The notes: generated by a model from the letters alone, not told the origin. Shown: positions 46,848 to 60,615, numbered from the stretch's first letter. The stretch is DNA of 64,000 nucleotides from Mannheimia granulomatis (GCF_011455695.1 NZ_CP015030.1:248001-312000); one strand, 5' to 3'. Made by a program: numbers and translations.

Positions 46848-48134
46848 ATGAAAAAATTATCAATATTCTCCTTAGCATTACTTATGGGATTAAATACAAA
46901 TACGTTTGGATCAAATGCTATGTCTAGTTTTTCGGAAAAGGGCTATGAGTTAAAAGAGGTTGTCGTTTTAAGTCGGCATAATATTCGAGCCCCTTTATCT
47001 GGTAAAGATAGTGTATTAGGAAAAGCAACAACACATCAATGGATAGACTGGAGTGCAAATCCAAGTGAATTAACGTCAAGAGGTGGTGTGCTCGAAAGTA
47101 TTATGGGACAGTATTTCCGTAAATGGTTAGAGAAAGAGGGACTATTAACTGAAAATACCTGCTTAAATCGTGATGAGCTAAATATTTATGCAAATAGCAT
47201 GCAACGTACTATTGCAACCGCAGAATATTTTAAATCTGGTTTTTCACCAACTTGTGGTATTGAAATATCACACCGTTTTTTACCAAGCAAAATGGATCCG
47301 ATATTCTTTCCTCGTTTAACAAAACTCTCACCTGAATTTAAAGAGCAAGCGATAAAAGAAATTAATACTCTAGGTGGTAAAAATAGCTTAAAAGCACTCA
47401 CAGAAAGTTTGAAACTTTCCTTTGAACTGATTGAAAAAGTGATGGATATGGAAAATTCTGTCGCTTGTAAAGAAGAAAAAATCTGTAAGTTAGATGATTT
47501 TGACACCAAAATGCTTTTTGCTCTAGGTGAAGAGCCTAATTTGTCTGGCTCATTGAAATTGGCGACGCGTATAGCAGATGCCCTAGTGCTTCAATATTTT
47601 GAAGAACCAAATGATAAAATCGCCGGCTTTGGAAATGATTTAAGCGCAGAGGATTGGGAGAAAATTTCTCGAGTAAAAGATGTTTATGGTGACGTATTAT
47701 TTACTGCTCCAAGCGTTGCAACTAATGTTGCTCATCCATTATTAGTTTATTTGCGTGATGAGTTGAATGCAAAAAATCGCAAATTTACCTATCTTGTAGG
47801 ACACGATTCCAATATCGGTTCCGTTACCAGTGCCTTAGGGGTGGAAGAATATTCTCTGCCAAATACTATTGAAAAGAAAACACCTATCGGCTCTAAATTG
47901 TTGTTTGAAAAATGGGTAAATAAAGAAACGAAAAAAGAGTATTTATCCCTAAACATTATGTATCAAACAACAGAACAGTTAAGAAATCTGGCCTTAGTTG
48001 ATTTAAATAATCCGCCAATGATTTACACCTTAAAATTATCGGGATTAAAACCAAATGAACATGGTTTATACGATTTCTCTGAAGTAAATGCTCGTTTTAA
48101 CGAAGTTATTTCAAAATATGAGGGAATGAAATGA
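46848..48134 (+). CDS. agp: Periplasmic glucose-1-phosphatase (histidine acid phosphatase)
   Basis: The 428-residue protein has a signal peptide (MKKLSIFSLALLMGLNTNTF) and the histidine phosphatase motif in the Agp form SRHNIRAPL. It also has the proton-donor motif VGHDSNIGSVTSAL and the Agp-like blocks YANSMQRTIATAEYF and MYQTTEQLRNLALVD. It therefore matches E. coli glucose-1-phosphatase Agp better than phytase AppA. It would release glucose or inositol-phosphate phosphate in the periplasm. It is AT-rich and sits inside a GC-rich operon, flanked on the left by GC-rich repeats, so it may be a later insertion. Confidence 0.88.
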   Translation: MKKLSIFSLALLMGLNTNTFGSNAMSSFSEKGYELKEVVVLSRHNIRAPLSGKDSVLGKATTHQWIDWSANPSELTSRGGVLESIMGQYFRKWLEKEGLLTENTCLNRDELNIYANSMQRTIATAEYFKSGFSPTCGIEISHRFLPSKMDPIFFPRLTKLSPEFKEQAIKEINTLGGKNSLKALTESLKLSFELIEKVMDMENSVACKEEKICKLDDFDTKMLFALGEEPNLSGSLKLATRIADALVLQYFEEPNDKIAGFGNDLSAEDWEKISRVKDVYGDVLFTAPSVATNVAHPLLVYLRDELNAKNRKFTYLVGHDSNIGSVTSALGVEEYSLPNTIEKKTPIGSKLLFEKWVNKETKKEYLSLNIMYQTTEQLRNLALVDLNNPPMIYTLKLSGLKPNEHGLYDFSEVNARFNEVISKYEGMK

Positions 48135-48226
48135 ACATAAGGCTTCCCTTATTTAACAGGGAAGCCTCAGAGTTAAATTTATATCAGAGGTAAAACCTAA
48201 TGAAAGATCTCTGTTGAGGTAGCATA

Positions 48227-50017
48227 ATGACCTTCCAAATCACCCAATCCGATTTCCTCCTTCATGGCAAGCCGTTTAAGATCTTGTCGGGGGCGGTGCA
48301 TTACTTTCGTATCGTGCCAGAATACTGGTACAAAACGCTCTATAACCTGAAAGCGATGGGCTGTAACACGGTCGAAACCTATGTGCCGTGGAACTTGCAC
48401 CAACCGCAACCGAACGAATTTGACTTCGACAAGCGGGCAGATTTACCGACATTTTTGCAAACCGCACAAGATCTCGGGCTGTATGTGATTTTACGCCCCA
48501 CGCCGTACATCTGTGCTGAATGGGAGTTTGGCGGGCTGCCGGCGTGGTTGCTCAACATTCCGAATATCCGCCTACGCCAAAACGATCCGCTGTTTTTAGG
48601 TGAAGTCGATCGCTATTTTGCCGAGCTGCTGCCTCGTGTTGCACCGTTTCAAATTACCCTCGGCGGCAACATTTTGATGATGCAGATTGAAAACGAGTAC
48701 GGCTCGTTCGGCAACGACAAAAATTACCTACGAGCGATTCGGGATTTAATGCACAAGCACGGCGTGGACGTGCCGTTGTTCACCTCTGACGGGGCGTGGC
48801 AAAACGCTTTGGAAGCTGGTGCGCTGATTGAGGACGATATTCTCCCGACCAGCAATTTCGGCTCTCGTTCCAATCAAAATTTAGACGAATTACAACGCTA
48901 TTTCGACACCAACGGTAAATCCTATCCGCTGATGTGTATGGAATTTTGGGACGGCTGGTTTAACCGCTGGAAAGAGCCGGTTATTACCCGAGAAGCAAGT
49001 GACTTGCTCGCTTGTACCAAAGAGCTGCTGGATCGTGCCAATATCAACTTCTATATGTTCCAAGGCGGCACGAATTTCGGCTTTTGGAACGGCTGCTCCG
49101 CACGGCTTGATACTGATTTACCGCAAGTCACCAGCTACGACTACGATGCCCCTGTGCGTGAATGGGGTGAACCGAGTGAAAAATACTATCGGCTACAACA
49201 GCTTCTCGCTCAATACCCGAACGCCAGCCCGATTTGTGTGCCGATTTTGCCCAAAATCACCGCTTACCCACTCCTACAAGCGGCCAATTCCGTCTCCCTT
49301 TTTGCAACGCTGGATAGACTTAGCCAAAAAGTCGACAGCCTACACACGCTGACATTTGAGCAGCTCGGGCATTACTACGGTTTTGTACTTTATCGGGCAA
49401 ATCCGACCGCTTACAGCGAGGAACTCAAACTGCGGATTTTCCAAGGGCGGGATCGCATTCAAGTGTTCAACAACCAACAAAAAGTGGCGACCCAATATCA
49501 GCACGAAATCGGGCAAGATGTGATGCTACAAACCCCTAACGGCAAGTTTCAGCTTGATCTGCTCGTAGAAAATATGGGACGAGTCAATTACGGCGGCAAA
49601 CTGCTTGCCCCAACCCAACGCAAAGGGATTGGTGCGGGTGTGGTGCTGGATCTCCATTTCCACACCGGTTGGACACATTATCCGATTGATTTTAAACACC
49701 TGAGCCAAATTGATTGGGCGGGCGAAAAACAGCCGCAAAATCCATCGTTCTACCAATTCTTCCTTGATATTGACAGCGAACCACAAGATACCTTTATTGA
49801 CACATCAACGCTCGGCAAAGGCGTGATCTTCGTCAACGGCGAAAACCTCGGACGCTACTGGAGTGAGGGCCCAACCTGCTATCTCTACCTGCCTGCCCCA
49901 CTGCTGAAACATGGTAGAAACGAAATCATTGTGTTTGAAACCGAAGGGGTGGAGATCCGCGAATTGCGGTTTAGTAACGTGCCGATTTATAAAAAGTTGG
50001 AGACGAAAAATCTGTAA
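48227..50017 (+). CDS. Beta-galactosidase, glycoside hydrolase family 35 (BgaC-like)
   Basis: The 596-residue GH35 enzyme starts with the family barrel (FLLHGKPFKILSGAVHYFRI, CNTVETYVPWNLHQP) and has the acid/base motif QIENEYGSFG near residue 156 and the nucleophile motif MCMEFWDGWFNRW near residue 240. Two C-terminal beta domains follow. It lacks a signal peptide, so it should be cytoplasmic and act on sugars brought in by the PTS. Streptococcal BgaC, in a similar PTS locus with agaS, prefers Gal-beta-1,3-GlcNAc; the same specificity here is inference. DNA is GC-rich. Confidence 0.9.
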   Translation: MTFQITQSDFLLHGKPFKILSGAVHYFRIVPEYWYKTLYNLKAMGCNTVETYVPWNLHQPQPNEFDFDKRADLPTFLQTAQDLGLYVILRPTPYICAEWEFGGLPAWLLNIPNIRLRQNDPLFLGEVDRYFAELLPRVAPFQITLGGNILMMQIENEYGSFGNDKNYLRAIRDLMHKHGVDVPLFTSDGAWQNALEAGALIEDDILPTSNFGSRSNQNLDELQRYFDTNGKSYPLMCMEFWDGWFNRWKEPVITREASDLLACTKELLDRANINFYMFQGGTNFGFWNGCSARLDTDLPQVTSYDYDAPVREWGEPSEKYYRLQQLLAQYPNASPICVPILPKITAYPLLQAANSVSLFATLDRLSQKVDSLHTLTFEQLGHYYGFVLYRANPTAYSEELKLRIFQGRDRIQVFNNQQKVATQYQHEIGQDVMLQTPNGKFQLDLLVENMGRVNYGGKLLAPTQRKGIGAGVVLDLHFHTGWTHYPIDFKHLSQIDWAGEKQPQNPSFYQFFLDIDSEPQDTFIDTSTLGKGVIFVNGENLGRYWSEGPTCYLYLPAPLLKHGRNEIIVFETEGVEIRELRFSNVPIYKKLETKNL

Positions 50018-50036
50018 TCGAAGAGAGAAAAATTCT

Positions 50037-50083
50037 GCCCCCGCTTGCGGGGAAGTACCCTGCTTAGCAGGGGGTAGGGGGCA
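50037..50083. repeat. GC-rich palindromic repeat, third copy
   Basis: GCCCCCGCTTGCGGGG-AAGTACCC followed by TGCTTAGCAGGGGGTAGGGGGC is the same element as the copies near 46.7 kb. Outer GCCCCC and GGGGGC ends and an inner CCCGCTTGCGGG hairpin can fold. It lies between the GH35 and IIA genes. Confidence 0.75.
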
Positions 50084-50111
50084 AAATTTAGTATTATGAA
50101 AGGAGCAAAAA

Positions 50112-50498
50112 ATGAGCTTAATCCTAATCAGCCACGGCGATTTCGCCAAAGGTTTACTTGAAACTGCCGAGATGATTTTAGGCGAAATCGACAACGCCCA
50201 AACCGTCTGCCTCTATCCGGACGAAGGCTCGGAAGATTTCCAACGCAAATTTGAACAAGCCCTTGAAAAAGCGACAGGCGACGTCGTGGTGTTCTGCGAC
50301 ATTATGGGCGGTACGCCTTGCAATGTGGCAATGCGTTACTTACCGAAATTGGCTGGGCTATACAGTGGAATGAACCTGCCGATGGTGATCAGCTATGTCT
50401 CCGAAGACGGCATAGACGGCTTGCTCGAAAATGCTAAAGAGCAGATCCACGATGTTGGGGCGAAGTTAAAGGCGTTGTCGTCTGGAGATGATGAGTAA
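50112..50498 (+). CDS. PTS IIA component, mannose/sorbose family (AgaF-like)
   Basis: The 128-residue cytoplasmic protein carries the IIA phosphorylation site His8 in LILISHGDFAKGLLETAEMI, then VVFCDIMGGTPCNVA. It accepts phosphate from HPr and passes it to IIB. It is separated from IIB-IIC-IID by agp and the GH35 gene. A GGAGC ribosome site is visible. GC-rich like the rest of the locus. Confidence 0.88.
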   Translation: MSLILISHGDFAKGLLETAEMILGEIDNAQTVCLYPDEGSEDFQRKFEQALEKATGDVVVFCDIMGGTPCNVAMRYLPKLAGLYSGMNLPMVISYVSEDGIDGLLENAKEQIHDVGAKLKALSSGDDE

Positions 50499-50509
50499 AC
50501 AACATTCTC

Positions 50510-50572
50510 GTAGGGGAGGGTTTTAACCCTCCCGTTGGAAACGATAAAGGGCGGGTTAAAACCCGCCCCTAC
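50510..50572. repeat. Double palindromic element between IIA and lacD
   Basis: GTAGGGGAGGGTTTTAACCC-type hairpin and a GGGCGGGTTAAAACCCGCCC hairpin sit side by side, and the whole is bounded by inverted GTAGGGG / CCCCTAC. Each hairpin has a perfect stem. It looks like a dispersed repeat rather than a terminator, since no T-run follows. Confidence 0.75.
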
Positions 50573-50605
50573 ACCAATCATAAAAATTAACAAGAGGTAA
50601 CCATA

Positions 50606-51547
50606 ATGAGCAAACAATCTTTCCTAAAAAAACTCTGTACCGAAGACGGCATTATTGCGGCATTGGCGATTGATCAGCGTGGTGCGTTACGCCGTATGAT
50701 GGGCGATGACATCACCTTCGACCAAGTCAGCGAATTCAAAACTCTGATTTCCCAAGAACTCACCCCATACGCCTCCTCTATTCTGCTCGACCCTGAATTT
50801 GGCTGGGCGGCAGCCGGCAAACGTGATGAGAACTGCGGCTTAATTATGGCGTACGAAAAAACCGGCTACGACAAAACCGCTGTCGGTCGTTTCCCTGACT
50901 TAATTGATGACGTTTCTGTTTTCCGTCTGAAAGAAAAAGGGGCGGAAGCAGTGAAATTGCTGATCTATTTTGACATTGACGAACCGTTTGAAATCAACGA
51001 CCGTAAAGCCGCTTTTGTGGAACGTGTGGCTTCCGAATGCAATGCCGAAGGCTTGCCGCTGTTCCTCGAAATTCTGACTTATGACGGTTCGAATGAGGAT
51101 AAAGTCTATAACGCTAAAGTGAAACCACGCAAAGTAATCGAAGCGATGAAATTTTTCGCCGATCCACGATTTGGCGTGGATGTGCTGAAAGTGGAAGTGC
51201 CGGTGGTGATGAGCTATGTGGAAGACTTTGCCGAGGGTGAAGTGCTTTACACCGCAGCGGAGGCCAAAGCCTTCTTCAAAGCCCAAAGTGAAGCAACCAA
51301 CTTGCCGTTTATTTTCCTCAGCGCAGGCGTATCGGCAAAACTGTTCCAACAAACCTTAGAGTTTGCCAAAGAGGCTGGCAGCCAATTTAACGGCGTACTC
51401 TGCGGCCGCGCAACGTGGGCAGGTGGGGCAGAAACCTACAAAGAAAAAGGTGTTGATGCCGCTCGTGAATGGCTCAAAACTCAAGGTAAGCAGAACATCA
51501 GTGAGTTGTTGGAAGTCTTGAAGCGTACGGCAACACCGATTAAATAA
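50606..51547 (+). CDS. lacD: Tagatose-1,6-bisphosphate aldolase LacD
   Basis: LacD splits tagatose-1,6-bisphosphate into dihydroxyacetone phosphate and glyceraldehyde-3-phosphate. The 313-residue class I protein starts [28 protein letters not shown] and has [11 protein letters not shown], the Schiff-base lysine context [16 protein letters not shown] and [15 protein letters not shown]. Family length is about 325. It ends the aga/bga locus and takes the product of AgaS after phosphorylation. No tagatose-6-phosphate kinase (LacC/AgaK) is in the locus; PfkA may do this. Confidence 0.9.
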   Translation: MSKQSFLKKLCTEDGIIAALAIDQRGALRRMMGDDITFDQVSEFKTLISQELTPYASSILLDPEFGWAAAGKRDENCGLIMAYEKTGYDKTAVGRFPDLIDDVSVFRLKEKGAEAVKLLIYFDIDEPFEINDRKAAFVERVASECNAEGLPLFLEILTYDGSNEDKVYNAKVKPRKVIEAMKFFADPRFGVDVLKVEVPVVMSYVEDFAEGEVLYTAAEAKAFFKAQSEATNLPFIFLSAGVSAKLFQQTLEFAKEAGSQFNGVLCGRATWAGGAETYKEKGVDAAREWLKTQGKQNISELLEVLKRTATPIK

Positions 51548-51559
51548 GCTGTTTGCAAA

Positions 51560-51607
51560 AAAATCCCGAAAATTAACCGCTTGTAAGCCAGCAGTTTTCG
51601 GGATTTT
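51560..51607. terminator. Bidirectional terminator between lacD and alr
   Basis: AAAATCCCGAAAA and TTTTCGGGATTTT pair perfectly; the loop of about 22 bases contains an uptake signal. It lies between convergent genes. Confidence 0.8.
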
Positions 51608-51704
51608 CGTACAAGAAGAGCGATAACTCCGTAAAAATAGTTTTATTTCGGTCGATTGTTCACATATTCCGGTTTGCAGAATTTTAGATTAGATAAGCCA
51701 TACT

Positions 51705-52829
51705 TTACTTATATTCAAAAATCACACGAGGAGTGAGCTTGGTAATCAGCTCATAGCTAATCACGCCAATGTGTTTTGCCACATCTTCAATTAATAAATT
51801 CTCGCCCCAGAAAATCACTTTATCGCCCACTTTATCTTGGCTGTCTGCACCTAAATCTACTGTCATCATATCCATTGAAACACGCCCGACAATAGGGACG
51901 ATTCTGCCATTGACTAAAACTGGGGTGCCTTCGGGGGCATTACGAGGGTAGCCATCGCCGTAGCCCATGGCAATTACGCCTAATTTAGTCTCTTTCTGGC
52001 TCACCCAAGCTCCGCCGTAGCCGACAGGTTCACCCGCTTTATGAGTGCGAACTGCAATTAAGGATGAAGAAAGGGTCATTACAGGCTTAAAGCCTAAATC
52101 GGTAATCGGGCTGTAGTGTGGAGAAATACCGTGCATAATGATACCGGGGCGAACCCAGTCATAATGAGCTTGCTTCCAATAAAGAATACCACTTGAGGCA
52201 GAAATGCTGCGGTCGTGATCCTTATATTTTTCGGTGGCTTGTTCAAACACGGCAATTTGCTTCTCGGTATAGCCGCAATCTAGTTCGTCTGCACGGCTGA
52301 AGTGGCTGACAAAACTGATTGAATTAACTAATGCACATTGTTTTAAGCGTTCCACAAACATATCCACTTGTTCAGGGTGAATACCTAAACGGTGCATTCC
52401 AGTGTCAATTTTAAGCCAAATATTGATCGGGAAATAGATTTTTGCCTTGCGTGTCCAAAAGCCTTTTTTCTGTTCTTCTTCCCACTCTTGAGCAACTTGT
52501 TCAAGGAGTTCAAGTTGCTCAATATTATGAATTACGGTATCAAATTTGCGAGAAAGAGTTTTAAGTAGCTCTTCTCGATCAAAAAAACCTTCCACCAATA
52601 CAATTTTGCCGGTGTAGCCTGTTTCTTGAATTTCCAAAGCTTCACGTAGGCGAGCAACGCCAAAACCATCCACTAAATCCGTGAGTGTTGCAGCTGCAGG
52701 CAATAAGCCCTGCCCATAGGCATTGGCTTTAATCATTGCCAATAATTTTTGCTTAGGCGCAAAAGATTTAATAAGTTGGATATTATGTCGGAGAGCTTGG
52801 CTATCAATGGTTGCTGTTGCTGGTTTCAT
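51705..52829 (-). CDS. alr: Alanine racemase
   Basis: Alr interconverts L- and D-alanine for peptidoglycan. The 374-residue fold III PLP protein has the lysine motif LAMIKANAYGQGLLPAA near the N-terminus, IWLKIDTGMHRLGI, the catalytic Tyr region EPVGYGGAWVS and VGRVSMDMMTVDLG. It is a little longer than E. coli Alr (359), partly from an insert near residue 115 (EEEQKKGFWTRKAKIYFPIN). It is divergent from recD. Confidence 0.93.
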   Translation of the reverse strand: MKPATATIDSQALRHNIQLIKSFAPKQKLLAMIKANAYGQGLLPAAATLTDLVDGFGVARLREALEIQETGYTGKIVLVEGFFDREELLKTLSRKFDTVIHNIEQLELLEQVAQEWEEEQKKGFWTRKAKIYFPINIWLKIDTGMHRLGIHPEQVDMFVERLKQCALVNSISFVSHFSRADELDCGYTEKQIAVFEQATEKYKDHDRSISASSGILYWKQAHYDWVRPGIIMHGISPHYSPITDLGFKPVMTLSSSLIAVRTHKAGEPVGYGGAWVSQKETKLGVIAMGYGDGYPRNAPEGTPVLVNGRIVPIVGRVSMDMMTVDLGADSQDKVGDKVIFWGENLLIEDVAKHIGVISYELITKLTPRVIFEYK

Positions 52830-52949
52830 ACTTATGTGACTACAATTAAATTACAAGTGTACTAAATTATACGCGGAAAATGAAAAATACCTTAGAAAAT
52901 AATGCAAAAAAGATTAGTATTAGCATATCTAATAAGAGACGGTTTCCTT

Positions 52950-54920
52950 ATGCTGAATTTATTACTTGAATTGAAAAAAGAAAAGATTATTTCCGATTTA
53001 AACTATCAATTTGCCCGCTTGATTGATAGCAAGCAGCAAAATTACGACTATTCACCGCTTCAAAAAAATTTAGCGGTGTTGCTAGCGGCTTTGGTTTCCT
53101 ATCGGGTGGCTCAAGGGCATACGGCATTGCGTTTAGGTTCAGCCAATATCTCGAATTTTTTTGAGCTGAAAAATAAAGTTTCAACTCAGCCTTTTCTACA
53201 AAGTATTTTGCAAAAAATCGAACAAATTCCACCGCTTGAATGGCAATCAGTGCTGAAAAATCATATCGCTTTTAGTGATTCACCACGAAAAATTGCTCCC
53301 ATGCTGTTTCAAAATGGTTTGCTCTATTTCTACCGCTACTGGCAGGCGGAGCATAATATTGCAACTTATTTACAACAAGCGGTCGAATTTTCCCCCAAAA
53401 TTGCAAATACTCAGTTAGATGAGCAGATTATCCAACAGTTATTCAAAGACAAACAAACTCAAGACGAAATTGATTGGCAAAAAGTGGCGGTTGCAACAGC
53501 ATTGAAGCAGAATTTTAGCCTTATTTCTGGTGGGCCTGGCACGGGAAAAACGACTACTGTCGTAAAATTATTGCTTGCTCTTCAACTTAAACAGCTGGCA
53601 CAAAATGCTCCGTTATTACAAATTGCATTAGCTGCACCAACGGGCAAAGCTGCCTCCCGCATGAAAGAGTCGATTGAGGCTAAGTTAGCTGAAGAAAAGA
53701 ATTTAGCGCAAGGTTTAAAAGAAGCTATTCCAAGTGAAGCAGTCACGATCCACCGTTTACTTGGTGCAAGACCGCTCACAGAAGAAACTAAATATCATGC
53801 CCAAAATCCACTGCATTATGATTTATTAGTATTGGATGAATCTTCAATGCTTGATTTATCTATGATGGAGAAGATAGTACAAGCTCTAAAACCTTCGGCT
53901 CGCTTGATTATGCTGGGAGATAAAGATCAGCTGGCCTCTGTGGAAGCGGGGGCGATTATGGGCGAATTAGGTGCATTTTTGCAATATGGCTACAGCCAGC
54001 AACATTGTGATTATCTCAAAGAAGTTACCCACTACCAGCTTAAGGCAGGAGAACCTTTGCCGATCTGTGATTCACTCTCACATTTGAAACATAGCTATCG
54101 TTTCGGGGAAAAAGCGTGGATTGGCGAATTAGCTAATGCGGTAAATGAGCAAAAGATTCAATTATCGTGGGACATTTTAGAAAAATACAAAAATAGTGGC
54201 AAGCTAGAAACGGTGCTTTATCCTGAAACAAAAGAGATGGAAGATAAAGCAAATTGGACGCAAAAAAGTGTGCAGTTAGTGGTAGATAACGCAGTGAAAT
54301 TTTATCGTGACTATCTCCTGGCAGTAAAACAGAGAGAGCTAGAGCCTCAATCTGTTAGCATTGCAGAGATTTTTGAAAAATTTCAACAAGTGAGGTTTTT
54401 GTCAGCATTGCGTGTTGGGGAATTGGGAGTAGAACGATTGAATCACTTTATTGCGGAAGGCTTACGTCATGCAGGTTTAGTACAATTTAACCATAGCCGA
54501 GAGCGTTATATCGGTAAGCCGATATTAATTACAGAAAACATGTTAAGTAATAAAGTGGCAAGTGGTGATATCGGCATTATTCTACCTGATGAAAATGGCG
54601 AAAGTAGAGTATATTTTGATTCGAAACAGGGCGAAAGCGAGCAACACCACAACTTATCACTTAGCCAAGTTCCAAATCACGAAGCTGCCTATATTATGAC
54701 GGTGCATAAATCACAAGGTTCGGAATTTGAACATACGCTTTTAGTTTTACCGCTTTCGATTTCCCCTGTCCTAACCAAAGAGCTGATTTATACCGCTATT
54801 ACGCGTGCAAAAGATAGATTCACTTTATTTGGAAGTGAAAAAGTCTGGAAATATAGCGTTGCTTCTAAAACAGAAAGACAAAGTGGGCTAAAAGAACAAT
54901 TAATTGCCAAATTTTGCTAA
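52950..54920 (+). CDS. recD: Exodeoxyribonuclease V alpha subunit RecD
   Basis: RecD is the 5'-3' helicase of RecBCD, which processes double-strand ends. The roughly 656-residue protein has Walker A SGGPGTGKTTTVVKLLLAL, LAAPTGKAASRM, LLVLDESSMLDLSMM, LIMLGDKDQLASVEAGAIMG and the C-terminal MTVHKSQGSEFEHTLLVLP and YTAITRAKDRF. The start at 52950 gives MLNLLLELKKEKIISDLNYQ; an in-frame ATG at 52902 would add 16 residues. It stands alone here, without recB next to it, divergent from alr. Confidence 0.92.
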   Translation: MLNLLLELKKEKIISDLNYQFARLIDSKQQNYDYSPLQKNLAVLLAALVSYRVAQGHTALRLGSANISNFFELKNKVSTQPFLQSILQKIEQIPPLEWQSVLKNHIAFSDSPRKIAPMLFQNGLLYFYRYWQAEHNIATYLQQAVEFSPKIANTQLDEQIIQQLFKDKQTQDEIDWQKVAVATALKQNFSLISGGPGTGKTTTVVKLLLALQLKQLAQNAPLLQIALAAPTGKAASRMKESIEAKLAEEKNLAQGLKEAIPSEAVTIHRLLGARPLTEETKYHAQNPLHYDLLVLDESSMLDLSMMEKIVQALKPSARLIMLGDKDQLASVEAGAIMGELGAFLQYGYSQQHCDYLKEVTHYQLKAGEPLPICDSLSHLKHSYRFGEKAWIGELANAVNEQKIQLSWDILEKYKNSGKLETVLYPETKEMEDKANWTQKSVQLVVDNAVKFYRDYLLAVKQRELEPQSVSIAEIFEKFQQVRFLSALRVGELGVERLNHFIAEGLRHAGLVQFNHSRERYIGKPILITENMLSNKVASGDIGIILPDENGESRVYFDSKQGESEQHHNLSLSQVPNHEAAYIMTVHKSQGSEFEHTLLVLPLSISPVLTKELIYTAITRAKDRFTLFGSEKVWKYSVASKTERQSGLKEQLIAKFC

Positions 54921-54987
54921 CAGAATAATCGAGTTGTATTAAAACTATGCAAGCGGTAATATTTTTCAATTTTTTTACAATTTTTGC

Positions 54988-55276
54988 TTGCGTTCGTTTT
55001 ATTTTTCCCTATAATACGCACCACACAACGACGCGCTGTTGTGAACGGTTTGTTTAGATTGCAGTGCGTCGTTTTATTTTGTTCTTTAAAAATTTATCAG
55101 ACAATCTGTGTGGGCACTTGTTGATTGACTTGATTTAAAAATATTTTTTTTAATTTTGAAGTCTTAATAGGTGCTTAACTAGAAATTCATTACTTTCTTT
55201 TAACTTAACATTGAGTTGAGTGTAAATTTGAAAGTGCGATTTTATGTCAGTACATATTGAGCGATTAAACTTTTTG
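54988..55276 (+). promoter_or_regulatory. rRNA operon promoter and antitermination leader
   Basis: A strong promoter is visible: TTGCGT at 54988-54993, a 16-bp spacer and TATAAT at 55010-55015, with a GC-containing discriminator after it. A boxA-like GTTCTTTAAAAATTTATCAG element at 55081 onward is almost the same as in E. coli rrn leaders and continues ACAATCTGTGTGGGCACTTG. It provides Nus-dependent antitermination. The rest of this 350-base gap after recD holds no gene. Confidence 0.8.
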
Positions 55277-56815
<1,539 letters not shown>

Positions 56816-56929
56816 CCAAAAATCAAGGGTGAAGCTAAGCGAGAGCGAAGTGGAGCTGTAACGACAGCAAGTGTTCACACAGATTGTTTGATAGATGAAA
56901 GTAGAAGACAAAACCGAAGGTCATCCGTT

Positions 56930-57006
<77 letters not shown>

Positions 57007-57063
57007 CTCAGAAGGCAAGCGAAAGCGAAGCGACTATGAGTGAAGAAAACGGAAGATGAAATT

Positions 57064-57139
57064 GGGGATATAGCTCAGCTGGGAGAGCGCCTGCCTTGCA
57101 CGCAGGAGGTCAGCGGTTCGATCCCGCTTATCTCCACCA
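57064..57139 (+). tRNA. tRNA-Ala (anticodon TGC)
   Basis: A 76-base cloverleaf starting GGGGATATAGCTCAGCTGGG with anticodon TGC at 57097-57099, T-loop GGTTCGATCCC and encoded CCA. Second spacer tRNA of the operon. Confidence 0.97.
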
Positions 57140-57233
57140 ATCATCATACCTAAGGTTGCAAGCGGTTGAATTAAAGCAAAAAATTGCAAAATTCAACAGA
57201 AAATAAACCGCTTGTTGTTTTAGGTATGATGAT
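57140..57233. repeat. Nested inverted repeat with two uptake signals in the 16S-23S spacer
   Basis: The outer arms ATCATCATACCTAA (57140-57153) and TTAGGTATGATGAT (57220-57233) are perfectly complementary. Inside, a GCAAGCGGTTGAATT uptake signal faces AATTCAAC...AACCGCTTGT. It begins right after the tRNA-Ala CCA end. A boxA-like GTTCTTTAAAAAATTGG follows at about 57254. Confidence 0.75.
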
Positions 57234-57395
57234 AGGCGAAAGCCATTGTCTTAATGTTCTTTAAAAAATTGGAAACAAGCTGAAAAACTGAGAGATTTTC
57301 GAAAGAAAGTCTGAGTAGTTGAAGTCTTGAGTGAACAAAAGCACTCAAGCAAGTTGTTAATTTAGCAACCGAGAAAAAAACATTTGAGGTTGTAT

Positions 57396-60296
<2,901 letters not shown>

Positions 60297-60485
60297 ACAA
60301 CGCTCAAGTGTTTTTAGTGAAAGGGTTGAGAAATTAACAAAACAAAACGAAAAGACGGAAATTAAGAATCAGTAACAGCTTGTTTCGAATGAAAGGCGAA
60401 AGCCGAAGAAAGTAAAGAACGAAAGAACAATTTGGAAAGACAAAGATAAAAAGAAAGACGAAGAAAGTCTGAATCATCGAAGATT

Positions 60486-60603
60486 TTCCTGATGTCGATA
60501 GTGCTGTGGTGCCACCTGATTCCATTCCGAACTCAGAAGTGAAACGCAGTGACGCCGATGGTAGTGTGTGGATTCCGCATGTGAGAGTAGGGCAACATCA
60601 GGG
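60486..60603 (+). rRNA. rrf: 5S ribosomal RNA
   Basis: Conserved 5S blocks CCGAACTCAGAAGTGAAACG and GCCGATGGTAGTGTG are present, with complementary ends (TCCTGATGTC / ACATCAGGGC). Ends are accurate to about two bases. Confidence 0.95.
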
Positions 60604-60615
60604 CTTAATTAGAGG

